A stretch of DNA of 64,000 nt from Viola odorata (lineage: Eukaryota; Streptophyta; Magnoliopsida; Malpighiales; Violaceae), in the NCBI GenBank assembly GCA_963691705.1, contig OY829538.1, forward strand, positions 51,301,151 through 51,365,150. The letters run 5' to 3'. Of the stretch, positions 34,412 through 45,564 are shown piece by piece. How positions within the stretch are numbered: the first letter of the stretch is position 1; each line of letters opens with the position of its first letter. The translations under genes and the position numbers were made by a program. Under the pieces are notes generated by a model. It was given only the letters and a program-made list of their open reading frames with translations, did no database searches and was not told the DNA's origin.

Positions 34412-34970
34412 TGATAATATTAGGAGTTCTGGAAGATCAGAAGTGGAGGTATGGCCATTCAGAGTCACTGTAGTTGTCGTCAAATGTACCTGCAAAGCGC
34501 CGGAGGGGGGGCTCCAGCGTAGACACTCCGATGCTTAAGTTAGTATGGCTATTCAAAATAGCAGAGGTTTTAGTAGCAATCTTAGGCTTACCTTGCGTTT
34601 CAAATGGTGGAGTATTTATAGGCTATGCGAGGGCGTTATCTGGGAAAATAACGCCTCTAGCGACATCAAGGACGATATCTCTAGGTGACATCATGGACGA
34701 AAGCTTCAAATGACGTCATGAGCGGTAGCCTTGAGTAACATCATGGTTGTCCTGAGATGGGATAATCGTCGTGCATGTGGATAGATGACACGTGAGACCC
34801 CCCCCCCCCCCCCCCCCCCCCCCGCGCGTTGATGTCAACCATCCCAGGGTTCCTTGTCGGCTAAGGGGCGTCAGCCTTCCACGGCTGACCCCGGGCAGGC
34901 ACGGTAGGGTTCTGGCTTTTACACTGGTACGAGGACGATAATACCCTTGGGGTTGCCTTAATTGTTATCA
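34412..34970 (-). repeat. T3 3' LTR (559 bp) with 25-base C run
   Basis: On the + strand it runs TGATAAT...TTATCA. It contains reverse TATAAATA (near 34613-34620), the GC hairpin (34498-34519, one mismatch) and a homopolymer of 25 C at 34798-34822. Confidence 0.85.
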
Positions 34971-35177
34971 TAAGCCCAACTGAAAATGAGCCCGAGTGTT
35001 TACCAAGGGTTATCGCTCCAGCTTCCTTTCAGATTGTGCCTGTCGACTCGTACGATAACGGGTGGCTCGGTCACCGAGGAGCACGTCTTTTCACTACTTT
35101 TTCTTGAGACTTATAAATTCAAATTTTCCCCGAGCCAATTACGCATCTTTTCAATCTTTCTTCCTAGAATTTTCATT

Positions 35178-35561
35178 ATGGACGGTCTCACCAAGAACTT
35201 TCTGATCTCCAAAACCCACACTCTGAAGAACCTCAACAACGGTGACGTCAGCTTTCTGAAAAATATACTGATAAAGACGTCCGAGGACGTTCTAGAGCTT
35301 CAAGGGATGCTGGCTCCCCTTCGGTCCAGGCTTGGGGCGGCTTCTCTGGAGGATTTCAGTCCTTTGGAGAATGTGTCAAAGTTGGTTGCTGCTATCTCCC
35401 GCATCGAGGTGGTGATCACCATGCTGCAGCAGAGGAAGGATCTGTTGAACTGCTGCTTGAAGGGCATGAGGACTTCTTCCACCGAGCTAGCCGCTGTAGC
35501 GGATGCTTTGAGGGAGATCCCCACTATGGTGGAGGACGATGATGTTGGATCCCAGGCTTGA
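35178..35561 (+). CDS. T3 antisense gene a (127-aa helical protein)
   Basis: ATG at 35178 (MDGLTKNFLISKTHTLKNLN) opens an intact frame; the open frame upstream is untranslated leader. The TATA box TATAAATT is at 35112-35119, 66 bases upstream, and GGCCGTTAGGCCATAAATG then AATAAA (35634-35639) follows. It shares with T4 the blocks TKNFL, KTSED, ELQGML, SLEDFSPLE, VSKL, MLQQRKD and CCLKGMR. The tail is acidic (EDDDVGSQA). It is complete although genes A and B of T3 are broken. Function is unknown. The regular hydrophobic spacing in ISRIEVVITMLQQRKDLL suggests an amphipathic helix. Confidence 0.75.
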   Translation: MDGLTKNFLISKTHTLKNLNNGDVSFLKNILIKTSEDVLELQGMLAPLRSRLGAASLEDFSPLENVSKLVAAISRIEVVITMLQQRKDLLNCCLKGMRTSSTELAAVADALREIPTMVEDDDVGSQA

Positions 35562-36043
35562 TAGTCGATCGTCGTCGTCTTGTCTTTTCCTCTCTTTGTA
35601 TGAATGCATGCCCAGGCCGTTAGGCCATAAATGAATAAATAAAACGTCTTTCTTTATTGGAGTCGTAGTTTTTCGCAATGTACCAGTTGACATTTCGGTT
35701 GATTGCCACATCAGCCCAACTGCAAACGAGTCCGTCCTTGGTTGGACATTAGTAACGGTTATCCTCGTGAACTGTTCTGTATTGATTTCGCGTCGCCTCT
35801 TCAGTATCAACTGATTGGGCAGTTTTTTGGCGCTCATCGATCAGGGAGAAACTGCAATAGGCGTGATCACAAGATCCGATTCAGCAATTCAAATTGTTTC
35901 TAGAACGTATCAATTCTCTCAAAAGTTGTGCGAGAAGATGGGAAGGCTCCTCCTCCTCAGTTATTTAATGGGATTTTTCCTCTCCCCCTTTTTTCTGTTC
36001 ATCTTCTTCTTCATATTTTCCTGGTAAAACCATTTGTGGTTTC

Positions 36044-36469
36044 ATGGCCGATTCATACTCTTTAGACCTTGCTGAACGCGGTTCTCCCCCAACTCCTCCG
36101 ACCTCACCGGATTCTGATAATCCTCCTTCACCCTCCTTTCTGAAGAGGCGACTTTCTTGCCGTAAAAGTCGTAAGAGGTTGAAGAAGGGAAGGGCTTTGA
36201 AGAAGGTCAACCCGTCTTCTGACTTTGACATCCTACCTATTCGGAAGGGTGACGCACCATTTCCTCACATCGATCGTTTCATGAAAAGGAGTTCCGCCCA
36301 CGATATCGGTGCTGATGTTGTGGCTTCTGCTTCTAAAGGGGAATTAAGCTCGTTAAAGCTGGGTCAAGAGAGGAATGCTATGGAACCTTTCCCGCCTGTT
36401 GATGAGGAGTTTCCACCTTCGGATGGGGAATACTGCTATTGGTCTTCCTATTGGCCCGACGATGATTAA
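36044..36469 (+). CDS. T3 antisense gene b (141-aa acidic-tailed protein)
   Basis: This is the only complete gene b in the window. ATG at 36044 (MADSYSLDLAERGSPPTPPT). Order: Pro/Ser/Asp-rich start (SPPTPPTSPDSDNPPSPS), a basic cluster (KRRLSCRKSRKRLKKGRA, residues about 30-50) that fits a nuclear localisation signal, a variable middle, then a conserved acidic end (EPFPPVDEEFPPSDGE, YWPDDD). A basic segment plus an aromatic-acidic tail is reminiscent of small transcriptional activators, which is inference only. A TATTTAAT box lies 82 bases upstream and AATAAA (36510) follows TAGATGCCGTATGGC. Confidence 0.7.
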   Translation: MADSYSLDLAERGSPPTPPTSPDSDNPPSPSFLKRRLSCRKSRKRLKKGRALKKVNPSSDFDILPIRKGDAPFPHIDRFMKRSSAHDIGADVVASASKGELSSLKLGQERNAMEPFPPVDEEFPPSDGEYCYWSSYWPDDD

Positions 36470-36961
36470 TTCAGCGCAATGCGCTCTCTTGTAGATGCCG
36501 TATGGCCTAAATAAAATGACGTCTTTCGCTTTTCTCATCTCTTAGTTGCCTTTCCGCGTTAACTCCCTAAATATTGGTCAATTATCGCGGAGAGGCAGGT
36601 TGCCGCTTGATGTAACCGTTTTTCCGTTTCTAGTCAGTAACTGTCTCCTTTTGAAGATATAAATGCTTTGTCATAAATATCCGTCTGAGGATTTTTCACA
36701 TGTCATTTTTCGCTTTGTATGTGTCTCGTTGTTACAGGCCGCTCGACCCCTAAGTTAGGCCCTTAAAAAGGGGCAACTGTTTTCTTTGAACACTTTTGCT
36801 TACACTTCGAAAGTTTTCTCTTCCTTCTCTCTCTTCTGCTTCTTTTTCTTACTCGAGGAGAGTTTCTTCAACCGTTAGTCTGCGCCGACGATCTGCTTAC
36901 TGCCTTCTTACTCCAGGTATTTTGCTCCATCTTCCTTAGATTTTTTTCTCGTTGGGTCATT

Positions 36962-39061
36962 ATGCGTATGACTAGAGATCCCAGAGGTCTTCAGTGGCCT
37001 ATAGATCTAGAAGTTGAGAGAACACCTAGTCTTTTCACTTGTGACGCAATTCTGGAGGCTGAGTTGGAGGGTCAAGGTATCTCCTTCCCCCCTAATTATT
37101 CCGTTAAGGTTCCTGAGGCGGGTCAGCGACTTCATGACCCCTTGCCCATAAATGATAGGATGGTCTACTTTAAGATGTTCCTTTATGGTTTTCGCTTTCG
37201 TGTTCATGAATCCATAAAAAAGTTACTGCGCCAATACGATATCGACCCGACTCAGATAACCCCTTCCTCCTGGTGTGGGATTTACGCCTTCATTCGCGCT
37301 TGCGAATTGTAGGGTATTCTTACCCCGAGGTGGAATGACGCGTTCGTGTAGTCATTCTGGCAGAAGTTTCGGGGCTTCGAGGAGACTGTGGCTGATTGGA
37401 AAAGTGGCTTTTTCATTGTCAGGCTGCCTTTTCGCCCCTGGCCTAGGGGCTTCAATCGAGGACTCGTTGATTCCATCTGGGTAAATCCTGCCGTGTTGTC
37501 TAGGGACGAGTTGCGAAAGGCTAACGCCTTATTAGAGATAGAATTCTCCTTCCCTATTCGAGAGTTTGCCTTGTACAGACCTATGGCAGAGTGTATTATA
37601 GGTAAGTTTTCTCTTTGTGTTATCGCTTTGACTTGTTCACTGTCCTAACGCAATTCATCAGCAGATGACGTTGAGGGTCAATCACCCGGAAGGAACAACA
37701 CTCCTTTAAACGTGACACCACTTCAAACGTTACCGGCCTCTCCACCGCTCGAAAGCTCCAGCCGTCAGGCTACTCCACCAAGGAAGAGGAGAACTAAGAC
37801 AGTCGTTGGGCGCGGTATTTCTATTCGAGCCTCTCATTTCCTTGAGAATTGGTTGCCAGACCGAGGTAGGGGAGTGAATTTGAATCGTCGTTAGGGAAAT
37901 TGACAGCGATAGTAAGGACATGGATGTCGATTCTGGACTCCGTCATGCCTCTTCAGCTCAACGGAAGAGACTTAGAGCGGAGGACGGTCCGTTTACTGAG
38001 ACTACTTCGAAGAAGGCTGATGAAGTTCCCGTCACTGGGATTAACGCTTCTACTGTGGCAAGAACTTCTCAGGCGGCAAGAGTTGCCGAGGTGTCAACTG
38101 TTCTCGCTCCTGAGGTTACTGAAACTCTGCCAGTGGCAGACTCTCCTCCGCAGACTGTCGTTCCTGACTCTCCTATTTCCTCTTTTATTCCTGATATGGT
38201 CGCGCCGAATCTCACCTCGAGCATCCTTCCTGATCCTCCCATAAGGGGCCCTCAACCGCTATTCTTCACTTCTATTTCAGGCATTGGTGATTCCGTCAAA
38301 AATTGTTCTCCTCCCTTTATTGCTAACCTTTCTCCTCATAGTCCACAAGGAGTTTCCTCTTACCAGCTGGATCTATCAACCTTTGGCACTAGCAGACTTC
38401 GCGCTCTGGGGATATCGGATCCGCTGTCGCGAGATGAACCGGTGGGCTCCCTAGTGGGTCAGATATTTGGCTCTCCTAAAGATAAGGAGGAACTGTTGCA
38501 TCTTCCCCCTGATATTCAACAGGCACGCGTCCTGAATGACGTGCTGGCTAGTTTTCGTGAAATGCATTACTTTCTCGAGGCTCATGGCGACAAGCTTCGA
38601 GGCTTCCCCATTTCAAAAGATCGATTAGATGCCACTTTAACTAAGGTGACGGAGTTGACGCGACTTCAAAATAGTACCCAGGCGGAGCTGAATGATTGTC
38701 GTGCCGAGCTTGCAAGAGAGAAATCGAAGGGGAAAGCAAAATTTTGAAGGCGGAGTTGGCGGTAGCAAAGGCTGAGTTAGTGGCGGCCGACAAGAGAAAC
38801 TCTCTCCTTCGCGAAGAGATATCGGCCCGTGATGCTGATCTGGCAAAGGTTTCTTCAAAGATGACTTGGTGGAAGAACAAAATACTAGAGACCTTTACCG
38901 CTGGATTTTCAGACTATTACCGCAGTGGGACTTTTGATCATGCCAAGATAGCTGATTATGCTTCCGAGAAAATGAAAGAAATAAGCCGGAGTGAAGAGGG
39001 TTTTCTTTCTTCCGAGGAGAGGGAGGGAGATAACGGCGGCAATACCGAGGTGATTCCATGA
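36962..39061 (+). pseudogene. T3 antisense gene A, broken
   Basis: ATG at 36962 (MRMTRDPRGLQWPIDLE). Exon 1 has DRMVYFKMFLYGFRFRVHES and ITPSSWCGIYAF, then TAG at 37310-37312. A deletion of about 25 codons removes the segment before TPRWNDAFV, and a second TAG (37349-37351) replaces Gln. Intron 37602-37664 (63 bp, GTAAGT...AGCAG) is phase 1. Exon 2 starts DDVEGQSPGR and has frameshifts near 37893 and 38743, otherwise keeping the linker, the NLSPHSPQGVSSYQLDL block and the coiled coil to 39061. The TATA-like CTTAAAAAGG lies 199 bases upstream. Confidence 0.8.
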
Positions 39062-39723
39062 TTTGGTAAAGCTGTCGTCAGAGGGGCTCTTATTTATTTT
39101 TTCTTTTCTCTTCGAACATTGACTCCATTTAGTTTGTAACAATTGATGTCGCCTGTTGTGTAATAACACCTGCAATTCTTTCTTGAATAACGAATAATAT
39201 TTAATTTTCTTTTCCGCGTTACCTTGTTATCTCCTTGTGCGGTTAACGCTGAGCCGCGTCATCTCGGCTATTGCATCTTTGCACTTGTCTTATTTTGTAA
39301 GACCAATTTTACTTTTCAAAGCATTTAATGCTCGGTATTCCCTCATTAATACGAGGGAGACTTCATGATGGCCCAGAATACACGTGTCCATTCATAGGGG
39401 CATCAGGGGTTAGCGTGCCCTAGGAATTGGTGAGATCAAAGCGTCCTCTCGCTTTTCTAGGATCGTACTCATTGCTTTCGTCTATTCCTCGCGACGCTCC
39501 ACACGCGACGACTGTTACAATAGTCATTTTGTTTAGTCACTAGGGTTATAAAACCTAGCGCTTACTTCTTTTTCCCACTTTTGTTATTTTACCCTCTCCA
39601 TATCACTTGAAGCCGTCTTACAATTTTCCTTCTCATCATCTAGGCTCTCGAATTCTTTCTTCCATAAAGGTATTTCTTATTTTCTTCCGTCGTCTTCTTC
39701 ATCTTTTTATTTTTATTTCTGCC

Positions 39724-42077
39724 ATGACTAGAACTCGCCATTCCGACTCTAAGTCTGTCGATGAGGAGAAGATTGAGAATACTGTTAGTAATATCACCTC
39801 CATAGTCGCTCTTAACGAGCATCTAGCCGAACATCATGTTGATATCCCTAAGGGTTATACGGTTTCCGTTGCCCCTGATTCACTACGCTTGAATAGCGTT
39901 TTAACCGGCAATCGTAGGGTTCTGTATGCTCAAATGTTCCGTTACAATTTCCAGTTTCCTGTTGATCCCTTCATAAAATAGTTGCTGACTGCCCTTGATT
40001 TGAATCCGGTACAATTAACCCCAAATGCGTATTGTTGCGTTTACGCATTTCTAGAGCTTTGTAAATACAAAGAGATTAACTCTCCTTCCCTTTCGCTACT
40101 CAAATCACTCTTGAAGTTGTATAGTCATTGGGGTGTGATAGCAATATCGCCCCGTTATGATGATGACTCACTCAAAACCTTCACCTAGAAACTCCTCCAT
40201 CTTGAGTCTTCCATTGAAGGTTGGAAAAAAAAGTTTTTTGTTATTAATCTTCCTGACCTTCCTGATTCCTGGTGGCGGTCTGGTTTTAATCAAGACGTCA
40301 AAGATAGTGCTTGGGGTCAATGGGGAACCCTTCGTCAGCCTGAACAAGGCTGGTTAGACAAACTGCTTCAGCTGGAGATCAGCGTTCATACTCGTCATCT
40401 AGCATGCGGGATGGACATTCGAACCTGCATCAGACGTGAGTGTTATGGTGTTTTTCTTATTATCATAGTTGGTACTAACGCTAATGTTATCTCGTGATTT
40501 CGTAGCGACCGATCCCAACTGGAAAGTCGAGAGCGTCAGGAAACGACTGAGAAGGGCTCAACGGCGAAGGGAGAAGGAAATGGCTGCTGCCGCTACTGAA
40601 ATCGCGGTTAATCCGACCATACCGCCTGTTGCTACCGTAAACCCTATCCAAACGTCTTCTTCGGTCGGTGAGGGAACCACCACTATTCCTCTGGGTATTC
40701 CTACCATATCGATTGCCGTTTATCCTGTTCAGGCATCTTCCTCTAGGGTTCCTGGAAAAGGAAAGAAGAAGAAGAGAACGAGAAGCGTTGCCACTCTTAC
40801 TCCTCTTTTAGACGCAGCAGCTTCTTCAGAAGCGCCCATAAATGATACTGCCTCTGTTAGTGTTTCTTTTACGACTGCGTTATCTCTCCTGCTACTTATC
40901 AGCATGGCTTCGTGCTTTCTTTTATTCATTTATCCTTCGCATCACTTCTCTTTGTAGGATACTGCTACTGCTTCCCCTCTCATATCGCCAGCAAGCAACA
41001 TGGACCTGAGTCACATACTGACCCATCCTGAGAAAAGGGCGCGGCCTAACGAGGAGGGTGGAAGTTTGTCATCTGGTCAAGTTAATGTCGAGGAAGGGTA
41101 GACTGCCACTTTTGATTCTTTGGTACCTTCCAGGGATCAATCTTCTGATTTTCTAGGGAGTATAGGTGTTCCCGGGTCCTCTGAGACTTCGCCCAATTTC
41201 TTCGACTCGTCAGTTCCTTGTTTCTCTACTGGCTTGGGCTTTGGTGAAGATTTGCCTGGGTTTTCAAGTTATCAATCCCACAGCTCCTTCGGACTTCATG
41301 GGGGCATCTCCTCTGGTCAATCTCTGTCTCCTTCCCCTATGGTTTTTGTTCCTTCAAGCACTCTGATTTTAGGGAAGGGTTGTCGCTCCCCATCTCATAG
41401 CCAATTTGAGCTCGATGAGTGCGTCTGGGCCTGTCACTCATCATCTTAACTTGGCTAAGTTGCGCAGTTCTGGCTTTGCGACTGTCGTGGGCGACAGTTC
41501 TGTCGAGACATCTTCTTACTTGGCTGTTTACGCGTTAACGTCCTCCGAAGAGCGAGAGGCATTCCTTTCTATGGATCAGGATGAGCAGATAAACTTGTTG
41601 CGCTCCAACTTCTTTACTGGTTTTTCTAAATTCCACTATTGGGCGGAATATATAGCGCATAAGGTTGCTTCACTCACCACCTCCTTAGACAAGCTTTCCA
41701 AGGAACGAGAAGAAAAGGAGAAGTTGCTGGCAGAACACCAAGAATTGCCACTGGCCTTGGAGGCGGCTAAGAAGGATCAAAGGGAGGCGAGAGAGCAAGT
41801 GGCAAGTCTTGACACTGCTCTGACGGCGGAGAGAGCTAAGAATGTCGCACTGTAGGAGGAAAAGGCGGCATTGGAGGATGAGACGGCAAATAAGTGCATG
41901 TGGTACGTTGAGAACACTGCCGTTATTATGGCCAACTGCTTTAGAGAGATTCATGGAGAAGAGGTGTACCGCGGTGTCGCCCTTACTGAAGCTTTCATGA
42001 AGAGGTCCACCGATCTTACTGATGAAGGTTTCCACCAAGCTAAGGCGAAAGGCTATAAGAGGCAGAGGAGCTCATAG
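39724..42077 (+). pseudogene. T3 antisense gene B, broken, two introns
   Basis: ATG at 39724 (MTRTRHSDSKSVDEEKIEN). Exon 1 (39724-40435) has SLRLNSVLTGNRRVLYAQMF, NPVQLTPNAYCCVYAFLELC and SIEGWKKKFFVINLP, with TAG at 39979-39981 and 40186-40188. Intron 1 is 40436-40505 (70 bp, GTGAGT...TCGTAG, phase 1). Exon 2 is 40506-40855 (PTDPNWKVESVRKRL, then a Lys/Arg-rich segment). Intron 2 is 40856-40957 (102 bp, GTTAGT...TTTGTAG, phase 0). Exon 3 runs to 42077 with a stop at 41099, a frameshift near 41405 and TAG at 41853-41855, and holds the SGPVTHHLNLAKLR block and a coiled coil. The TATA box TATAAAA is at 39547. Confidence 0.8.
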
Positions 42078-42773
42078 GACCGGCACACACTGAGCATTGT
42101 TGCTCCCTTTTGTGGATATCGGGAATCACCCGTTTTTGTTTGTAGCTGTCAGAGCTTCGATATTTCAAACCTTTGTGTTTTGTAACCCTTCGAGGGCATT
42201 TTTGAACGATCATATATCCGGCTAACTCCTTTCTTTTGTCGCTAATTTCTTTTTCCTTATTTCTTTCTCTTTGAGCTTCTCTTAGCGCAACAGTGGCCTT
42301 ATTATCGCCACGATAACGTCAACAGGTCCCGATCTTGATAACAGCTTTTAGTAGAAGTAGGTTAATGATTGCCATTCAATCAACGAATCGTCCATATTGA
42401 TAATAGATGCTTCGCCAGATATCGCGACATGACCTCGTCACGCGCATTTTAACTATCGTTCGACATTTTCAGAGATAAGAACTCATAGAGGAGAAGGATC
42501 GTGACCGTTACTTCCAACGATACACTGCATATACTCACGCTGCCATAGATATTCTCAGCTGATGGCTTAAAATATCCTGTAGATAGATTCTGACGTATCC
42601 CTTTCCATGGGAATATTTGCCAGAGAGAGACATAGTACCTATGTCCTTTGGATCACGTTTCCCCAGCCATGATAACGAGAGCGTCAATCTCTTCGTTGCC
42701 TGAGTAGTATCTCTGCACATTCTCAATGATAAGTCATTAGTAAACACAACATGTTCTAATAGACAATAGTTAC
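42078..42773. other. T3 spacer after gene B; no gene seen
   Basis: Non-coding. Patches match the T2 spacer (for example the CGATAACGTCAACAGG and GATATCGCGACATGACCT areas). It ends with GTTAC, the target of T4. Confidence 0.5.
42769..42773. other. Target site duplication of T4 (left copy)
   Basis: GTTAC immediately before TGATAAG, identical to 58305-58309 after the other LTR. Confidence 0.9.
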
Positions 42774-43313
42774 TGATAAGATTCGATTGTCGATCTTGTA
42801 AGATTCAGAGTCGTGGTTGATCGGAACAGTGGTGGTCAGCGTCGAATGTACCTGCAAAGCGCCGGAGGGGGGGCTCCGGCGTAGACACTCCGATGCTTAA
42901 GTCAGTCCGAGTTTCAAAAATAACAGAGGTTCGTCTTAGTGATCTCGATCTTACCTTCAGATTGGAAAAGTAGGGGTATTTATAGGCCTAGTCGGCGATA
43001 CCTGGCGATAATATTTCAGGCGATGTCAAAGGGTGACGTCACAAGCGATACCGACAGATGACGTCAAGAGCGATATCGTACGGGCTGCCGGGAGCGATAA
43101 GCTCGGGGGTCCCTAGGATGGGATGATGCCGTATGTGTAGAGTCGCGTGAGTCCCCCCCCCCCCCCCCCCCCCCCCCCGCTGATGTCGACCATCCTAGGA
43201 ATTCTTCTCTGATTCTCTGGCGATATAAAGATGTCTTACAGGTCGTATAGGAAATCGTCCTGGCGGGAGCAGCAAGTGTGCTAGCACCGTTAGGGCTGTC
43301 TCAATTGTTATCA
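42774..43313 (-). repeat. T4 3' LTR (540 bp) with 26-base C run
   Basis: TGATAAG to TTATCA on the + strand. GC hairpin at 42860-42881, homopolymer C at 43153-43178, U3 inverted repeat CCTAGGATGG/CCATCCTAGG around it. Confidence 0.95.
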
Positions 43314-43881
43314 TAAGCCCAACTGAAAACGAGCCTGAGTGTTTACCAAGGGTTGTCCATGTCTGAAAGCTTAGATGAAAACTTGTCCTTTCGCGGGGCG
43401 GTATGTCTGCAGGATCTCCGAGTTTCTCTGTCTGCTCGATGTTAACCGTGTTAAGTGATGAGCTGGAACTTAGTTCTGAAGCTTTCTAGCTATCAAGCGG
43501 ATTCCGTCCTTCATCCTTATCCAGGGACCTGTTCTTCTGAGGTGTTAAGAGGTACACAAGGGACGCTGCTATTACGCTGGTGATTATGAGGGCATTGTTT
43601 TCACCCAACGATGTTGGTCCGTTTGGCTTCTTGACAGGGCATGCGGAGTCTTAACTCTATTCATGCCATAGAAGGGCTGTTGGCGGAACACTTGTGATAC
43701 CGCCAAAGATTGCAACCAGGTCATGTCGTGGATTTGCATTCATTCCGAGTCCATCATCCTTTCAAGTGTACTGAAAACACATAGAGGAGATAGGCGTTTA
43801 TAGAGAAGTTAGTAAACTTTTATACTTACAGAGGGTTGAGGTCACGCGGGGCCCGTTTTCCTCTTTCGCTTTAAGGAAACA

Positions 43882-44070
43882 ACGATATCATCGCGGCTTT
43901 ACGCCATCAGCTGCCTACGATTAGCGCGACTTTATGCCACCAGATGCCTGCGATGTCGACGAGGTTTTACGCATCTAGGGCCACCTGCGACACCAACGCG
44001 GCCTTACACTGTGGATACCGGTAACCATATGGCTTTTACGTAATGGCTACCCGTGATATCGCGCCTTTTA
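43882..44070. repeat. Degenerate ~37-bp tandem repeats in T4
   Basis: About five units resembling CGCGGCTTTACGCCATCAG-CTGCCTACGAT, each with a TTTACGC or TTTATGC core and a CCTGCGA or CCCGTGA end. Confidence 0.55.
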
Positions 44071-44233
44071 GCGTTTTTCCATAGACATCTTGTATCCTTT
44101 CGCATATTCAGGTCACGGATGGCATACGAGCATCAACCTTTGACTTTGCTTTAGGATTATCAGTCCTTAAGGGTGACGAGACGGCTCGCCTTTTGAGGAC
44201 CTCTTTGTTCTTCCCAAGGCCTCTCTTTGGGCC

Positions 44234-44241
44234 TACAAATT
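44234..44241 (+). promoter_or_regulatory. TATA-like element of T4 gene a
   Basis: GCCTACAAATT corresponds to CCTATAAATT of the other copies, with one base changed, 56 bases upstream of the ATG. Confidence 0.5.
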
Positions 44242-44289
44242 GGGGATCTTTCTCCACCCACAGTCTCCTCATCTCTGGCAATTTTCATC

Positions 44290-44667
44290 ATGGATAATTT
44301 GACTAAGAATTTTCTCCTCTCCAAGGGCCATTCTCTCAAGAACCTCAATGATGGGGATGTCGGGTTCCTGGAGAATATGCTGGTCAAGACTTCTGAGGAC
44401 ATCCTGGAGCTACAAGGAATGTTGACCCCTCTCCATTCCAGGCTGGGGGCCACATCTCTGGAGGATTTCAGCCCTCTGGAAAGCGTGTCAAAGCTGGCTG
44501 CCTCCATCGCTCGGATTCAAGTGGTGATCGCCATGCTGCAGCAGCGCAAGGATATGCTGGGGTGCTGCCTGAAGGGAATGAGAGCCACCTCCCATGATCT
44601 GATTCGGGTCATGGATTCTCTGCGGGATCTTCCCGAAGTGCCTGAGGATGCTGGCTCTGATGCCTGA
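44290..44667 (+). CDS. T4 antisense gene a (125-aa helical protein)
   Basis: ATG at 44290 (MDNLTKNFLLSKGHSLKNLN) opens an intact frame ending VPEDAGSDA. Compared with T1 and T3 the changes are conservative: KTSEDILELQGML, GATSLEDFSPLESVSKL, IQVVIAMLQQRKDML and CCLKGMR are kept. The two-codon shortening falls in the acidic tail. It is the first gene read inward from the 3' LTR. GGCCCCTAGGCC followed by AATAAATAAAT (about 44725-44750) is the poly(A) region. No database family comes to mind. Confidence 0.8.
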   Translation: MDNLTKNFLLSKGHSLKNLNDGDVGFLENMLVKTSEDILELQGMLTPLHSRLGATSLEDFSPLESVSKLAASIARIQVVIAMLQQRKDMLGCCLKGMRATSHDLIRVMDSLRDLPEVPEDAGSDA

Positions 44668-45056
44668 TAGCGATGGCTCCCTCTGGGCCTTTTCTCTTTT
44701 CCCTTGGCATGTAAATGTACTTTCCGGCCCCTAGGCCATAATAAATAAATTAGTTTTAATACGCCGTTTTGCAACTGTTCTTCTTCTTTAATGCGTCCTT
44801 TGTCTTTCTTGGAGATATTCTTAGCCCAACTGAAAACGGTTCAGCCACTGGGCGGTTTTCTGATTGGTTGTTCAACATTAAATCTACGCCGCGGTTGTCC
44901 TGGCAACTGATTGGGCGATTTTGCGGTTTTCCTCAATCAGAGGAAAATCTCAACAGGCGTGACTGTAAATCCATATCTGCACTTCAGGCTGTACACGTGT
45001 CTTCTTTCAAGAGTCGGGTTAGAAGATCAAAGATCCTTTCTTCCCAAATTTCTGGC

Positions 45057-45064
45057 TATTTAAG
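45057..45064 (+). promoter_or_regulatory. TATA-like element of T4 gene b
   Basis: GGCTATTTAAGGG, 76 bases upstream of the ATG. Spacing is 78 in T2 and 82 in T3 with TATTTAAT. Confidence 0.55.
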
Positions 45065-45132
45065 GGATCTTCTCCCCTTCGTTATTCTTCGTCTCCTTGT
45101 TGTTTTTTCCTTTATTAATATTCTGTGATCTC

Positions 45133-45564
45133 ATGGATGATTCTCATTTTTTAGATACGTTCGCCCGAGATTCTCCACCAACTCCTCCGACTTCTCCTGA
45201 TTCGGACAATCCTCTCCCGTCGCCTCCCTGGAGGCCAGCTACTAGGCGATGGTGCCGCAAGAGGCGGAGGAAAGATGCGGCGAAGGCATCTAAATCATTC
45301 TTTGATTCTCTTGCTTCTTTCTCTTCGAAGGGGAGAGAAACATTTTTTCCTCCTGACTAGTCACCACCAAGGGCTCCTTCCGCCAGTTCAGCTGTTAAAG
45401 TGGTGTCGCCATCTATTGAGGAGGAGTCGGGTCGATCTTCCCTACGCACAGGAGAGAAGTTTGAGGAACCTTTCCCTTTCGCCGGCGAAGATCCATCGCT
45501 TTTGGGCGAGGACGATGATGACGTGGTCTACTGCTATGGCATATCCTAGTCCGATGGCGAATAG
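45133..45564 (+). pseudogene. T4 antisense gene b, in-frame stops
   Basis: ATG at 45133 (MDDSHFLDTFARDSPPTPPT) gives the Pro/Ser start and a basic cluster (RRWCRKRRRKDAAK). The frame is interrupted by TAG at 45358-45360 and continues in frame through EEPFPFAGEDPSLLGEDDDD to another TAG at 45547-45549, where other copies have Trp of the YWPD motif, ending at 45564. Both stops are single-base changes without frameshift. TAGATGCCGTATGGC and AATAAA (45612) follow. Confidence 0.7.

Larger units (their letters stand above)
43314..44289. other. T4-specific sequence between 3' LTR and gene a
   Basis: T1, T2 and T3 have about 210 bases here but T4 has about 976. After GCCCAACTGAAAACGAGCC...TTTACCAAGGGTT the extra segment is unrelated to the other copies and holds no clear ORF. 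It ends in degenerate tandem repeats (43882-44070) shortly before the gene a promoter. Confidence 0.6.

Noticed and set aside
34798..34822. Poly-C run as an assembly gap or vector artefact
   Set aside because: Similar runs occur at the homologous point in three LTRs with normal sequence on both sides, so it is treated as real, with length uncertain.
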